A DNA stretch of 64,000 bases from Leuctra nigra (taxonomy: Eukaryota; Arthropoda; Insecta; Plecoptera; Leuctridae): contig OW203768.1 of the NCBI GenBank assembly GCA_934045905.1, positions 14,412,316 to 14,476,315 of the forward strand. The letters are read 5' to 3'. Below the pieces are notes generated by a model, which worked only from the letters and a program-made list of their open reading frames with translations, searched no databases and was not told where the DNA came from. Positions 1-12,600 of the stretch are shown here, in pieces. Made by a program: the position numbers and the translations under genes. Each line of letters begins with the position of its first letter. Position 1 is the stretch's first letter.

Positions 1-679
1 AGGAAGAACTCTACAAGTATATTTTCCTGAGTATATCACATTCATTATCGACGAATCATACTACGTTTTAATATAACTAGTACTCTTACCTACTGGCAGT
101 TTTGGTATTTTGTCAATATTCAGAGGAAATAAACGGATAAACGAATAACGAATAAACGGAAGCGGCCTAGTCTATTCGTTATTGCCACTATTTCTAGGGT
201 CATATTAATCAATCATACTTCTCAATATCGTGACTGAGGGAAATAGCGAAAGCGCTCATTACAAGAAGGCCGTCAATGAGATTTGTATAAGTGACTAGTG
301 CACTGAGCCATGCTGCTCAAATAATTACTGACTAGATTTTTATCTAAAGTAATACGTTATGTAATTTATGAATTTTTTTGGTATAAAATGTTAATTAATA
401 GCAATTAATTACACGGCGAGAAGGTTCAAAGTATAATGCTGTAGTAGGTATGTTGATGTACCCACAAAACTATAGGTACCTACCAATCACAAACACAACT
501 GTTCTGTATTTATTGCTTGTAAGACAATGCTATGTTTCTTTGCGTACTTATATTTAAATTTAAAATATTTTACAGAATGTTCAATATTTAATTTGAAAGT
601 TTTGTCCCAATTTTTCTAGGCATTTCTGAACTACGTAGTATGTGAGTGGCATAAGCTTAAGAATAGAAAAATGTCTTTA

Positions 680-2120
680 AAAAAACGATGCGCCAAGTCC
701 TTTTTTTTAATATTTCTCGGGGGTTGATATTTTTATTTCAATGGTACGATTAAAATTTTGAAAATTCGTTGACTTGGCTCCTTTTTTGATATCACTCCTT
801 TTCAGTGCTGAATTTTTAGATTTCTTCTATTTTTTTTTATAGTTAAAGAGACTTGGCTGGTATTTTTACACGGAGTGTTTTTTCTGGGATATCACTTCTT
901 TTGTTAGTTTATTCATACAGCTTGTAGCACATGTCCGAGCAGGGACTAATTTCTTTAAAAAAATACGCCTCAACCGATTTGGTTACTATATGAAAAGTTG
1001 CGTTTGGTATAAGATGAAAATGATTATCCAAGAAGAATAGCTTAAGTTTCGTTATAATCGATCCAGCCGTTTTCGATACATGACGTCACTTCCGGTTTTG
1101 AAATAGCGGCCGAATTCCGGTATAGGTAATAAGAAATCAATCTAGTTTTATCTAGTTGATACCTTCATGAACGACCATCTGAATTCCTAATCCCTATATT
1201 TCCGTAAAATCGGTCATGCCGTTTGTAATATATGACGTCACTTCCGGTTTCATTTAGTGGTTCCTGCCGCCATTTCCGGTACCATTAATTTATTTATTCA
1301 TTTTTCACAATTGATTTTTCAAATAAATAGCAGAATGAATACGCAGGAGCTAGTTCAGTTGCAATCGTTACAGGCGTTTTAGATATATGACGTCACTTCC
1401 GGTTTCAGGAATGGCGGCCGAGAACACTGCTACCTTGAATATATAAATTGTATTGTCTATGTTACCATGTAAGTTAATTATGTACGTATTTTAAGTATAA
1501 TTTGTTGAAATAAGTTAAATATTGCGTATTTATGACGTCACTTCCGGTTTAGAAAATAAGAAAATAATATTTTTTTTATTGATACTTCATATAGATGACC
1601 ATCTAAATCGAATGGCACTAATTTCGTTCTAATCGGTCCAGACGTTTTTGAGTTATGACGTCACTTCCGGTTTAAAAATGGCGGCACAAAAAATCACAAG
1701 AGGCAAGGTATCATCAGACGCCAAAAGTGCATATGTGGTAAAAGTTTCAGGTCGATCGGTTTAGCCGTTTAGGCTGTGGCGCTGTCAACAGGGTTTCCTG
1801 ATATCATCAGAATCATCATCTTCAGAATCAGAAAGTGGTGTAATTTCACTGTTTTCTCGGTCCTCTAGCGCGCAAATGGCATAACCTATTGTTCCCAAAT
1901 TTGGTATATGTAGTGGGGTGGGCCATAGCTCGAAATTAAGACATTTCACAACAATGTGAGATTTTCCAATTTTAAGATCCAGTAGGCCGAAAATGCCATG
2001 TTGTTGCTTACAGTAAAAGTGTTTGGTCTGCTCCTCAGTTTATTAGGCATTTACGGTATGTTGAGTGACTGTGAGTGTATAGTACGACTTGGCTGGGTGG
2101 AGCGACCGCTCCACTAGATA
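680..2120 (+). repeat. 1.4-kb interspersed repeat with CRE/ETS-like motif blocks (copy 1)
   Basis: Runs from cgatgcgccaagtcc to ggtggagcgaccgctccact and is shared with 35305-36405. It contains five blocks of TGACGTCACTTCCGGTTT starting at 1081, 1233, 1388, 1533 and 1656. Blocks 1, 3 and 5 are followed by a full or partial match to aaaatggcggc. No coding capacity is visible, so it is probably a nonautonomous element or satellite-like repeat. Confidence 0.8.
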
Positions 2121-2815
2121 TTCTCAGTTTTGGAAATGTGCAATAAACTTTAAAATAAACAGTAAGCAATCATTCCAAGATTAGTTGCGATAAACCAAAC
2201 ACAATTGTACTTACTCTTTAATGTTTATCTAGTTCTATCAATTAAATCTTGTTGTTCTTGGCGAAAGTTTCACCTAGAGAAGTTCTTACGACTATACAGA
2301 CTGATTAAAACTGATAAAAGTCCACATCTTGTTGATGCCAAGAAGCGAAGTTTGACCGAACATTGATCTGGGGTGATTTTTCGTAATTTTCAATTCCTTC
2401 CCACAACTTATGTTGCCACGGTTGATATTGATCAAACAAATTCGCATTTTTCGAAACTGCACTTTGAATGTTAAGAGGTGGACGAAGTATTAAGAGAGAA
2501 ATGGAATAGAATCTACATCAAATAGACGCGTTTAAGCAGCTTTCAAGTTGACTATAAGAAGACTGATACAACCTGAGCTATTTGCTATTAATAAATCGCA
2601 TACATCCAAGAATATGATCGTTTCAAGTAGATTCTATTACACCTAACTTAGAAAATAAGAAGCTTATCGACAATGTACAACGAGTCTAATATCCACTCTC
2701 ATATCCGATCGGATTTGATTAGGAACATTCATCTCTTCGTTCTGAAAGCAACCGATTCTAATTCCATTTTTCCATTCTCTTCCTCAAGTACTTTTCATGA
2801 CCTGAATGATCATGT

Positions 2816-3055
2816 TCATTGTTCAATACGTGCTTGGAAACCCAAAGCAGCTCCACCAGAAGCATTACGAATCTCAATCGATTTTCTTTCACTCAATGCC
2901 AAGTACTTCATCTCCAATTCACTCAATCTTGTGGGTAAAATGCAGAGTTTTCTAGACACGAAGCTTTTCATAAGATTGTTCTTCAACTGGACTAAAGCAA
3001 TTGAAGGCTCTAAATCATTATCAGGACAATTGAAGAACGTGTTAGAAAAAACCAC
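2816..3055 (-). other. Unidentified 79-codon open frame
   Basis: This minus-strand frame (LPTRLSELEMKYLALSERKS in its middle) overlaps a 138-codon plus frame at 2673-3089. Its composition looks more protein-like than most frames in the region, but I do not recognise the family, there is no convincing splice context, and a SINE-like ggttcgatccta lies just upstream on the same strand. It may be a decayed exon or retrocopy, or chance. Confidence 0.15.
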
Positions 3056-3930
3056 AGAATTTGTCCTTTTACAAATTGTCAGGGACTAGGATCGAACCCA
3101 AAGTTTCGAGAGCGTTGTGTACCGATAGGTAAAACTTTGGAGTGTGGTCTGGCGTAAGTGTTGCCACACGTCTCATTCATAGCAATATTTTGAATCTTAC
3201 TGCGCAAGCATTGATAGCAATCACTAGGGCTAGGATGCTTAGGACCTATGAAATGTCCAAAAAGGCAGGCAATGGTACCTTAAAACTACTAGGAAAACGC
3301 TCGGTGTAACGCGTTGATGAGCGAGCACCGACACGCACGACATCGTCAATCAAGCACGATCCATTCAATCAAAGATAACTAACTATACATTATTTATTAC
3401 CAATTTTCCTTGCAACTTTTCATAAACACTCTGGATCAATTAAATAACAGATTATTGTACTGATATTTTTCCATCAATCTCTTTGGACAGATATTCAAAC
3501 ACTTAAAACAGAAATAAGTCTGTAAATTCTTGACCGATTGGGCTGGAAATGAGTAAAATATTATGCTATCTAGTCAAAACGTTGTTTTCATAACTGTGAA
3601 ACACAATCCATATCGTAAAATAAATTATTTTAGATAAGGTTAACCTATACCTATGTATATGAAATACCTACATCTAGTCGGGCGCTAGCTCGACGCTGCC
3701 AAGCACCGCTCTAATACAACGTGCGAGCTACTACCAGACTTATACTGCAAGCGCTTCGGGCCCGATTTCGGGGTGTCAGTACGCATGCAAGCATTTAGAA
3801 ATGAAAGTTGAAAACCATGGTTATCGGGTATATTTAGCCACCTGACAACACCTAACCAAATATCAAAGTGCTGCGATCATCCCTTCGGGGTGAATTTTGG
3901 GCCTCAAACATGCAAGGATTGACTTTCATG

Positions 3931-3954
3931 TTAGTTAGTTAGTTAGTTAGTTAG
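3931..3954. repeat. (TTAG)6 microsatellite
   Basis: Six tandem TTAG units. This is not the insect telomere pentamer TTAGG, although the run ends ttagg once. Confidence 0.95.
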
Positions 3955-4589
3955 GCACGGTCAATTTGTTTGCCCCTCTCCACAGGTTGAACGGTTTGTC
4001 CTAGAGAGTTGAAATTTGGCAGAGACATAGAGTCATATTTATAGCAGTGCCCTTTGAAAGAAAATCTGAAACATTTTGACCGGAAGTGAAGTTATTACAA
4101 TTTTAAATTTTAAATATTTTAAAAGTCAAACGGGTCCATCGAGAGTTTTGAAATTTGGCAACAATAAAGACAATGTATTGCTAGACACTCCACTTCAAGA
4201 AAAATCAATAAATTTAAACCGGAAGTGGGAAAATTATCAATATTTACGTTCCGCCCTTCTTCTTTGATACACTAAACAGCGGCTCTAATTCCCATCGGAC
4301 TGATAGCTCATGTTAGGAAGGCAGCTGGCTTCGACATCTGCATAACACGTTCGATTCCCGATCCCGGAAAACTTTTTTTTTCATATATTATTTTTTAATT
4401 TGTATAAGCGATGATACCTTCATGGATATATATTCAAATGAGAGGTCCAGGGATGCTGTGAAGATCATCAATAGACCGAAACATCGCAATCGCGGCACGC
4501 CAGTTGCCATCGTGAACACTGAAGATATCAGGGAATCAGGAATTGCGCACGTCGTTTTACGCTCCACCTTTCTTCTTTGATATACTACA

Positions 4590-4690
4590 CAGGTTTATAT
4601 TTCAGTGTGGCGAATTGGCTCGGTCACATGAGGCAAGTGACTTCGATCACGGCGTTGCCGGGTTCGATCCCCGTAACAAACGTTTTATTT
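4590..4690 (+). repeat. tRNA-derived SINE-like head, copy 1
   Basis: Contains A-box-like gtgtggcgaattggctcggt and B-box gggttcgatcccc, followed by a T-rich stretch. The same segment recurs at about 5543-5640 within the tandem duplication. Confidence 0.55.
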
Positions 4691-5542
4691 TTTATCTTTT
4701 TATTTACTTAAAAAATGTTTAACCTTCTTGTGTATATATTCAAAATGTTAATCCGAATACATTCAACGATTACATAGCTACTCTTTTTAATATTATACTC
4801 ATTGGACTCTAGTAATGATTGTCAATGTACACGTTGTATGTAAAGTTGTGCAATAAAACAATTCGTGGTCATGCTAATCAACAGAATCTTGGTGGCTCAG
4901 TTACTAAACTAGAAACCACACAAAAAAGGTTCCATTACTGGGTGCATAAGGTTGTCACAGCTTTTAATTTATCCGAATTATTTAATTATGTAAAATTCAG
5001 TTAATTAAGTAAATAGTAAAATTCAGTGAAGGCTCCATAACTAATATTCAGAGTATTAGGTGTTTACAACTTTTCATTTGTCACACTTATTTAATTATTT
5101 AAAATAGAGTTAATTTGTCAATATTGGTGGCTCAACAAGAAACAAGAACAACACGAAACAAGAAACCACACAAAAAGGCTCCATTACGTGCATCCAATAC
5201 GTGCATTAGGTTCTAAAATTAATTTAATTATTTTAATTATGCTAATTTGTCAATCTTGATGGCTCAGTTACGAAACAATAAACCACACAAAAAGGCTCCA
5301 TTACTAGGTATATTAGGTGCTCTTTGCTCCTAATACTCTAAGAGACTAATGCTCTGGTGCTCTGGTACATTTTTAATAAATGAGACTACCAATGGATGCT
5401 GTGAAGATCCATCAATAGACAGAAACATCGCCATCGCGGCACGCCGGTTGCCATCGTGAACAGTGAAGATATCAGGGAAACAGGAATTGCGCACGTCGTT
5501 TTACGCTCTACCTTTCTTCTTTGATATACTACACAGGTTTAA

Positions 5543-5640
5543 TTTCAGTGTGGCGAATTGGCTCGGTCACATGAGGCAAGTGACTTCGATCACGGCGTTG
5601 CCGGGTTCGATCCCCGTAACAAATGTTTGATTTTTTTTAT
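5543..5640 (+). repeat. tRNA-derived SINE-like head, copy 2
   Basis: Second copy of the A-box/B-box segment at 4590, carried by the 945-bp duplication. B-box gggttcgatcccc lies at 5601-5613. Confidence 0.55.
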
Positions 5641-7551
5641 CTTTTTCTTTACTTAAAAAATGTTTAACCTTCTTGTGTATATATTCAAAATGTTAATCCG
5701 AATACATTCAACGATTACATAGCAACTCTTTTTAATATTATACTCATTGGACTCTAATAATGATTGTCAATGTACACGTTGTACGTAAAGTTGTGCAATA
5801 AAACAATTCGTGGTCATGCTAATCAACAGCATCTTGGTGGCTCAGTTACTAAACTAGAAACCACACAAAAAAGGCTCCATTACTGGGTGCATAAGGTTGT
5901 CACAGCTTTTAATTTATCCGAATTATTTAATTATGTAAAATTCAGGTAATTTAGTAAATAGTAAAATTCAGTAAAGGCTCCATTACTAATATTCAGTGTA
6001 TTACGTGTTTACAACTTTTTATTTGTCACACTTATATATTATTTAAAATAGAGTTAATTTGTCAATATTGGTGGCTCAACAAGAAACAAGAACAACACGA
6101 AACAAGAAACCACACAAAAAGGCTCCATTACGTGCATCCATTACGTGATCACAACTTTAAGTTTCTAAAATAAATTTAATTATTTTAATTATGCAAATTT
6201 GTCGATCTTGATGGTTCAGATACGAAACAAGAAACCACACAAAATGGCTCCATTACTAGGTTTATTAGGTGTTTACAACTTAGTAAAAATTATTTCATTA
6301 TTTCAGATGTTGTAATCTGTCAATCTTAGAAGCTCGGTTACAATAAACAAGAAACCACACTAAATGGTCCATGATAATTAATGGAAATCTGTGGGTATGA
6401 GAGATTTAAATTTCATTTCATCATCCAACAATGCTTACGTTAAAAAGTTAGAATAATAAAACGCTTTTAAATTGTCATGATTTATTTCCAAACTGTGAGT
6501 CAAAGTCTCATCAAGTGACATTGTTTAATGGAAATAAATGAAACTGAAACTGATGTTCCTCCTAATCTGACACTAATAAAATAAACATTGGTTTTGATGC
6601 GAACGTTATATACGAAAATGGTCTGGCTTGTTTACATCGGCAATACAATAATATTCTTCAAGTATCTAGGCAATAGCACGAAGTTGTTCCTGGTTTGAAA
6701 ATATGAAAATATTATCTTCCACAGCAACATCACAAAACAATATAATAATCACTAAATAAGATCAGTGGACTAATTAAAATGCAAGCTCGATAACAGTTTA
6801 CAAGTACCTATAGAAGAAGACAACAATACTAAATGGACATCGATCGTATTTGCCATGAACAAACAAATGTAAACATTAAGTTGACCTGACAGGGAGAGGC
6901 AGAGAGGTGGAGATGCCAGGTATAGGCCGGCCCATGCTATCCGTGTACATATACATAGGCGAGTAAGGCGGGTAGCGTAAATTTCATCACCCGTCATACT
7001 CCTTCCCACCAGCACTATAAACACCAGGTGGCTCAGCTAGTTAATCTTAACTAAGTTCCTTTTAAGTTACATTGCCTTCCAAAAACCATCCGGATTTTAT
7101 TTAAAATGTGTTGTAAACATCTGTAAGCCTGCACGCTTTACCAATTGAGTTTATACTTCGAAACTTTGACATAAAAGAGTGAACATGGGAGAATTTAAAA
7201 ATGAGGAAACGCATTTGCAATCATCTTTCGTGTACCTTTCAGTTTACCTAGTGGCGACAAATACGCGTTTTACGAGATGGACGCACAAATTCCGGTTTAC
7301 ACCGGAACAATACACCTACAATTTACGTTATTCACATGACTCAAAGCTGTGAACTTTTAACAAATTATAATTTGATATAACTCAAATTCAACCAAAAGAA
7401 ATGGACCCTTTCGTTATACTAACTTCGGAACTATTGAAATAAAAACAGAAAACTTTAGACAAGAAGTGACGTTGTTGGCGTTAACTGTAATGATAGGTAA
7501 CACTTAATGATCAGTGAAAGCTGCTATAAACTTATACCCCATATGACATGT

Positions 7552-8280
7552 TGTACAAAAACAAAAACTTCTAAAAAAAAACTGCCAAGCACCTTCCCAC
7601 TTAAAACAATTGAGATCTTAAAGAAGGGCCAAGCAATAATATATTGTTTAAACATTTTCGCACTTAAAATTCGTGAAATCATTTCGCCCAGTTACTGCCG
7701 CCAAGCACAACACTAAAAACCTAATGTTGTGTCCAAATTTGAAGAATACAATCTAAGTAAACCATCATTGTAAATTTAACAAAATTATACAAATTAAAAA
7801 CGACTTCAAAATAAATTTAAAATTGAAATTAAAAAAATTAAAAATAAAGCTTGGCGCATTGAATTTGCACCGACCATATTGTAGACTTCCTCTATCTTCT
7901 TCCTACTTTCTGTCTTTCTTCGGCTCCTTTATCGTCATCTTCTTTCTTATGTTGCCTTCTTCTTGACACAATGCCCCTAGCTTTATTTTTAATTTTTTTA
8001 ATTTCAATTTTAAATTTATTTTGAAGTCGTTTTTAATTTTTATAATTTTGTTAAATTTACAATGATGGTTTACTTAGATTGTATTCTTCAAATTTGGACA
8101 CAACATTAGGTTTTTAGTGTTGTGCTTGGCGGCAGTAACTGGGCGAAATGATTTCACGAATTTTAAGTGCGAAAATGTTTAAACAATATATTATTGCTTG
8201 GCCCTTCTTTAAGATCTCAATTGTTTTAAGTGGGAAGGTGCTTGGCAGTTTTTTTTTACAAGTTTTTGTTTTTGTACAAT
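7552..8280. repeat. Foldback element with about 300-bp inverted arms
   Basis: The arms 7552-7851 and 7981-8280 are almost exact reverse complements around a roughly 130-bp spacer. The outer ends read tacaaaaacaaaaactt and aagtttttgtttttgtaca. There is no transposase. The size, AT-rich ends and long arms suggest a nonautonomous foldback DNA element or a recent inverted duplication. Confidence 0.9.
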
Positions 8281-8479
8281 TACATTTAGACTACATTATG
8301 TATTGCAATTTGATTCACTAAGAAAAGAATCTGTCTTACATTGATATTGAGAAAAGCCATCTATAAACTTTGCTTTGCTACATAGAGCAACCCAGAATGC
8401 AGTGGAATTTCTGTTTTGAAATGTCATTTCTGACAGTTATTAAAACTGTCAATAAGTGCATCTATGTTCTTGACTGGTA

Positions 8480-8990
8480 GGGCTGAAAATTCGTAAAATA
8501 AGAGACAATGTTGGTCTGAACGACCATGCAAAATATGAGTTTGATTGATCAAATTAATCGAAGACCATTTGATAGGTCAAATGGTGGTGTGGCTATAGGC
8601 CGTTTTAAATTAAGTATACAAATGTCAGTAAAATGTCTATTACTCTTGAAGCTCATTACAGATTTGTAAAAAATCACTTATAATGCTGGTAGACATGACC
8701 TTGCAAAATTTGGTGATGATCGGTCACACTATTGCAGTTATATACACAGAATTTCCTTCATCCCCATTGCCAAGCTAACTATAACTACACATCAAGATTC
8801 CGATGCAACCAATGGAGCGAACTTGCTGAAAATCATTTTGACCATAACGAGAATAGTAATTTAAGTTGTGTGAAAAAATTGGCCTGATCCATTTCTTCGT
8901 TTGGCAGGAGACGCCAAATGCACAAATAAACACACACAAAAAAAAAACAGAGATTCGAGCCATAAGTTTCAAGTGGAGACGCTCGCTCCG
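8480..8990. repeat. Decayed interspersed repeat
   Basis: Contains gaccatgcaaaatatgagtt, tgcaaaatttggtgatgatc and gagacgctcgctccgctcgc, a pattern shared loosely with 26700-27180 and 45829-46300. No coding content is seen. Confidence 0.4.
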
Positions 8991-9425
8991 CTCGCTTAAT
9001 TATTCTTAAACATATTATTCGAATTATATTTTTAGGAGTTGAATTTTGAGTAAGATGTTGAAATGAACTTAAATTATTGTATGAATGTGTGAATGTGGCT
9101 AGTACTAATCGTTGTTGGTCATCAAAGTGGAGGATGGAAATTTGGTGAAGACATCAATTGTTGTAAAACTTGAAACATATATTTCATATTATTTTCCCCA
9201 AAATAAATTTAAAAAATGACAAAAAGCCATTAAAATTGCAAGAAAATGACTGAATTCATAAAACAAAATTGAGAAAAGGGCATTTTCATGCAAAATAAAA
9301 CACTTATTTTTTAAACCAAAAACACATGAAACATATGTATGTGTCATTTAAAACAAAAAGGATATGTCCTAATAATCCTAACCCTAGCAATCACAATTTA
9401 ATCAAGCGACTGTCATGTAAGAAAC

Positions 9426-9608
9426 TCACCTTTTACTCGGCACTCTGCAGAGTCCTGTAGGACACGTCTGTCCCAGCACGCAGTCCCCTTCACACAAGTC
9501 CCTGGACAGCAGGAGACTCTTGTAGGAGTGCAACGTCAGTCGGCACTGCGTCTCGTCGTCCACTACCAACATGAGACTGGGATAGCGCTCCTTCAGTCGT
9601 CGTCGCTC
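9426..9608 (-). CDS. DUSP22: DUSP exon 5 (C-terminal tail)
   Basis: The exon starts after attacag at 9608 in phase 0 with ERRRLKERYPSLMLVVDD and runs to RVPSKR. In frame, AAA AGG TGA gives a stop at 9428-9426. However, AAAAG|gtgagtttc is also a good donor at 9430/9429, so another exon to the left cannot be excluded. The tail has five cysteines (CEGDC, CVLGQTCPTGLC), a pattern I cannot place in the human proteins. The first 90 nt of this exon with 22 nt of intron is the unit of the 14-copy array. Confidence 0.8.
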   Translation of the reverse strand, partial: ERRRLKERYPSLMLVVDDETQCRLTLHSYKSLLLSRDLCEGDCVLGQTCPTGLCRVPSKR

Positions 9609-12600
9609 CTGTAATTACAATAGTTCAGATCTTGTAGGAGTGCAACGTCAGTCGGCACTGCGTCTCGTCGTCCACTAGCAACATGAGACTGGGATAGCGC
9701 TCCTTCAGTCGTCGTCGCTCCTGTAATCACAATAGTTCAGATCTTGTAGGAGTGCAACGTCAGTCGGCACTGCGTCTCGTCGTCCACTACCAACATGAGA
9801 CTGGGATAGCGCTCCTTCAGTCGTCGTCGCTCCTGTAATCACAATAGTTCAGATCTTGTAGGAGTGCAACGTCAGTCGGCACTGCGTCTCGTCGTCCACT
9901 AGCAACATGAGACTGGGATAGCGCTCCTTCAGTCGTCGACGCTCCTGTAATCACAATAGTTCAGATCTTGTAGGAGTGCAACGTCAGTCGGCACTGCGTC
10001 TCGTCGTCCACTACCAACATGAGACTGGGATAGCGCTCCTTCAGTCGTCGTCGCTCCTGTAATCACAATAGTTCAGATCTTGTAGGAGTGCAACGTCAGT
10101 CTGCACTGCGTCTCGTCGTCCACTACCAACATGAGACTGGGATAGCGCTCCTTCAGTCGTCGTCGCTCCTGTAATCACAATAGTTCAGATCTTGTAGGAG
10201 TGCAACGTCAGTCGGCACTGCGTCTCGTCGTCCACTAGCAACATGAGACTGGGATAGCGCTCCTCCAGTCGTCGTCGCTCCTGTAATCACAATAGTTCAG
10301 ATCTTGTAGGAGTGCAACGTCGGTCGGCACTGTGTCTCGTCGTCCACTACCAACATGAGACTGGGATAGCGCTCCTTCAGTCGTCGTCGCTCCTGTAATC
10401 ACAATAGTTCAGATCTTGTAGGAGTGCAACGTCAGTCGGCACTGCGTCTCGTCGTCCACTAGCAACATGAGACTGGGATAGCGCTCCTTCAGTCGTCGTC
10501 GCTCCTGTAATCACAATAGTTCAGATCTTGTAGGAGTGCAACGTCAGTCGGCACTGCGTCTCGTCGTCCACTACCAACATGAGACTGGGATAGCGCTCCT
10601 TCAGTCGTCGTCGCTCCTGTAATCACAATAGTTCAGATCTTGTAGGAGTGCAACGTCAGTCGGCACTGCGTCTCGTCGTCCACTAGCAACATGAGACTGG
10701 GATAGCGCTCCTTCAGTCGTCGACGCTCCTGTAATCACAATAGTTCAGATCTTGTAGGAGTGCAACGTCAGTCGGCACTGCGTCTCGTCGTCCACTACCA
10801 ACATGAGACTGGGATAGCGCTCCTTCAGTCGTCGTCGCTCCTGTAATCACAATAAATCAGATCTTGTAGGAGTGCAACGTCAGTCTGCACTGCGTCTCGT
10901 CGTCCACTACCAACATGAGACTGGGATAGCGCTCCTTCAGTCGTCGTCGCTCCTGTAATCACAATAGTTCAGATCTTGTAGGAGTGCAACGTCAGTCGGC
11001 ACTGTGTCTCGTCGTCCACTACCAACATGAGACTGGGATAGCGCTCCTTCAGTCGTCGTCGCTCCTGTAATCATTCCATAGTTCAGGTCATTTTGTGTCT
11101 TTTCATTTGGGATAGGATTGGGAAGGGATTGGGACACCGACTCGGGGCTTCTTGAAATTGTGGTTTGGCTGCAGGGACTGGAACCGGAACACTAACCGGT
11201 ACCGGAACCGAAAAGAACCGTTATTTTTAAAGGCAATGGAACAGGAAACCTTATATGAAATATTTGTTGGGTTCCATAACGGTTCCATAAGTGTTCCTTA
11301 AATAATGAATTGAATTGAATTTTTACTTCATTGCCATTCAAATCTGAACTTACCTATTTACTACCATTTACAGTTCTTCAAATAAGTAAATGATCACCGA
11401 GTCAAAGTAATGTTAGACATTTCTGAGCATGTAAGTTCCCAAAAGTCGAAGTTAAAAAAAATTGAATTATTGTCTGAATGGAACAAAAATGGAACCATTT
11501 TTTTTTTCAAAGAATCGGAATTGGAATAAGAATCGATATTTTTAAAATCTTGGAACCGGTACCGGAATTGGAACCGATATTTATTTGGGTTCCAGTCCGT
11601 GGTTGGCCGGTATGAATATAAACTGACCGGACAAAGAGGTTCTAGTAAGCTTAACCTGCCAGAACCTCTTTGGTTTGGGGGTTGGGGAAGTTTGGTATAA
11701 AAGCTCCAGCTGTGTAGCTTTAATCCTTAGCTTTTGGCTACAGAGATCTAGCTGCAAGCATATATCAAAATAAATGATATAAATACCATCGCTCGTCTTA
11801 TAAGATTACGGCAGAGCGAATGGTGATTCATGGTCTTTGTAAAGGGAGAGTAGCGTCTGGTTTAATTTTAATTCCGCTTCGAATTCTCGATTTTCTAATC
11901 ATCAGATTGCCTTGGCTAAAGTAGATTGGACGTTGACGTAGGCGTTGACTCTTGTTTAGCCAACAGAGCGGTATTATTATATAATATTAAAGATAAACAT
12001 AATGTGTTTTTCTTTCATAACACTTCGATCGGTATCGTAAGGGTGGACATTGGATCAGCGGCGATGTATCACATAGATGTGACAACGCTGTTCGCCTCAT
12101 TCGAGAGAGAGTTTCTTTGATGTCAATCATTTAGTTTTGTTAATTACTGGACTGGAAGATTATTGTATACTGGACTGGATTAATGTATCTGCTTCTTTTC
12201 ATTTGGAAACCCAGTGAATTAAATTGAGTGTATTGATATCATTTTGATATAAATACGCTGGCTTAAAAATTAAAATGCGGAAATCTTGTTCAAGATTCTT
12301 GGTGAATCTTGGAAATTTTGAGATCGTTCCATATTTCAAAATTGCCGCTCGAAAACCGACGTTTTCTGAAAGAGTAGTATTTACATGTCCGATCGTCAAT
12401 GATAAATTCTCCATTAGACATCTTCGAGCGGGTGTTCACTGGTATACCGATCGTCTCGTCCACTCATTGACGCGCGGTGTCCCGAGTTCACTGCCTCCTA
12501 TATGAAAGTCGCTGACTGAATGTTCAGCGTCCGTGACATTCACAAGGCCGATGTTCAAGATGGCAGATGTAAACAAACGAAGAACTGTCAAAAAGTATTT

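Larger units (their letters stand above)
4447..6290. repeat. About 945-bp tandem segmental duplication (two copies)
   Basis: Copy 1 (about 4447-5331) and copy 2 (about 5391-6274) align at a constant offset near 945 bp, for example ggatgctgtgaagatc at 4452 and 5393. Each copy contains a tRNA-derived SINE-like head and several degenerate subrepeats of gaaaccacacaaaaaggctcc. A 61-codon frame is conserved in both copies but has no known homology and is probably passive. Confidence 0.9.

Noticed and set aside
2673..3089. 138-codon plus-strand open frame
   Set aside because: Overlaps an opposite-strand frame, shows no recognised domain, splice sites or promoter, and has Ser/Phe/Leu/Asn-rich composition typical of chance frames in AT-rich DNA.
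3931..3954. Interstitial telomere repeat
   Set aside because: The unit is TTAG, not TTAGG; it is an ordinary tetranucleotide microsatellite.
4819..5949. Two similar 61-codon frames as a gene pair
   Set aside because: They are explained by the 945-bp tandem duplication. No homology or start context supports translation.
9519..11074. CRISPR-like array
   Set aside because: Units are contiguous 112-bp copies with no unique spacers, in a eukaryotic gene, and consist of exon plus intron sequence.
10937..11137. 66-codon frame at the edge of the 112-bp array
   Set aside because: It is an out-of-frame reading of one repeat unit and its flank, with no homology.
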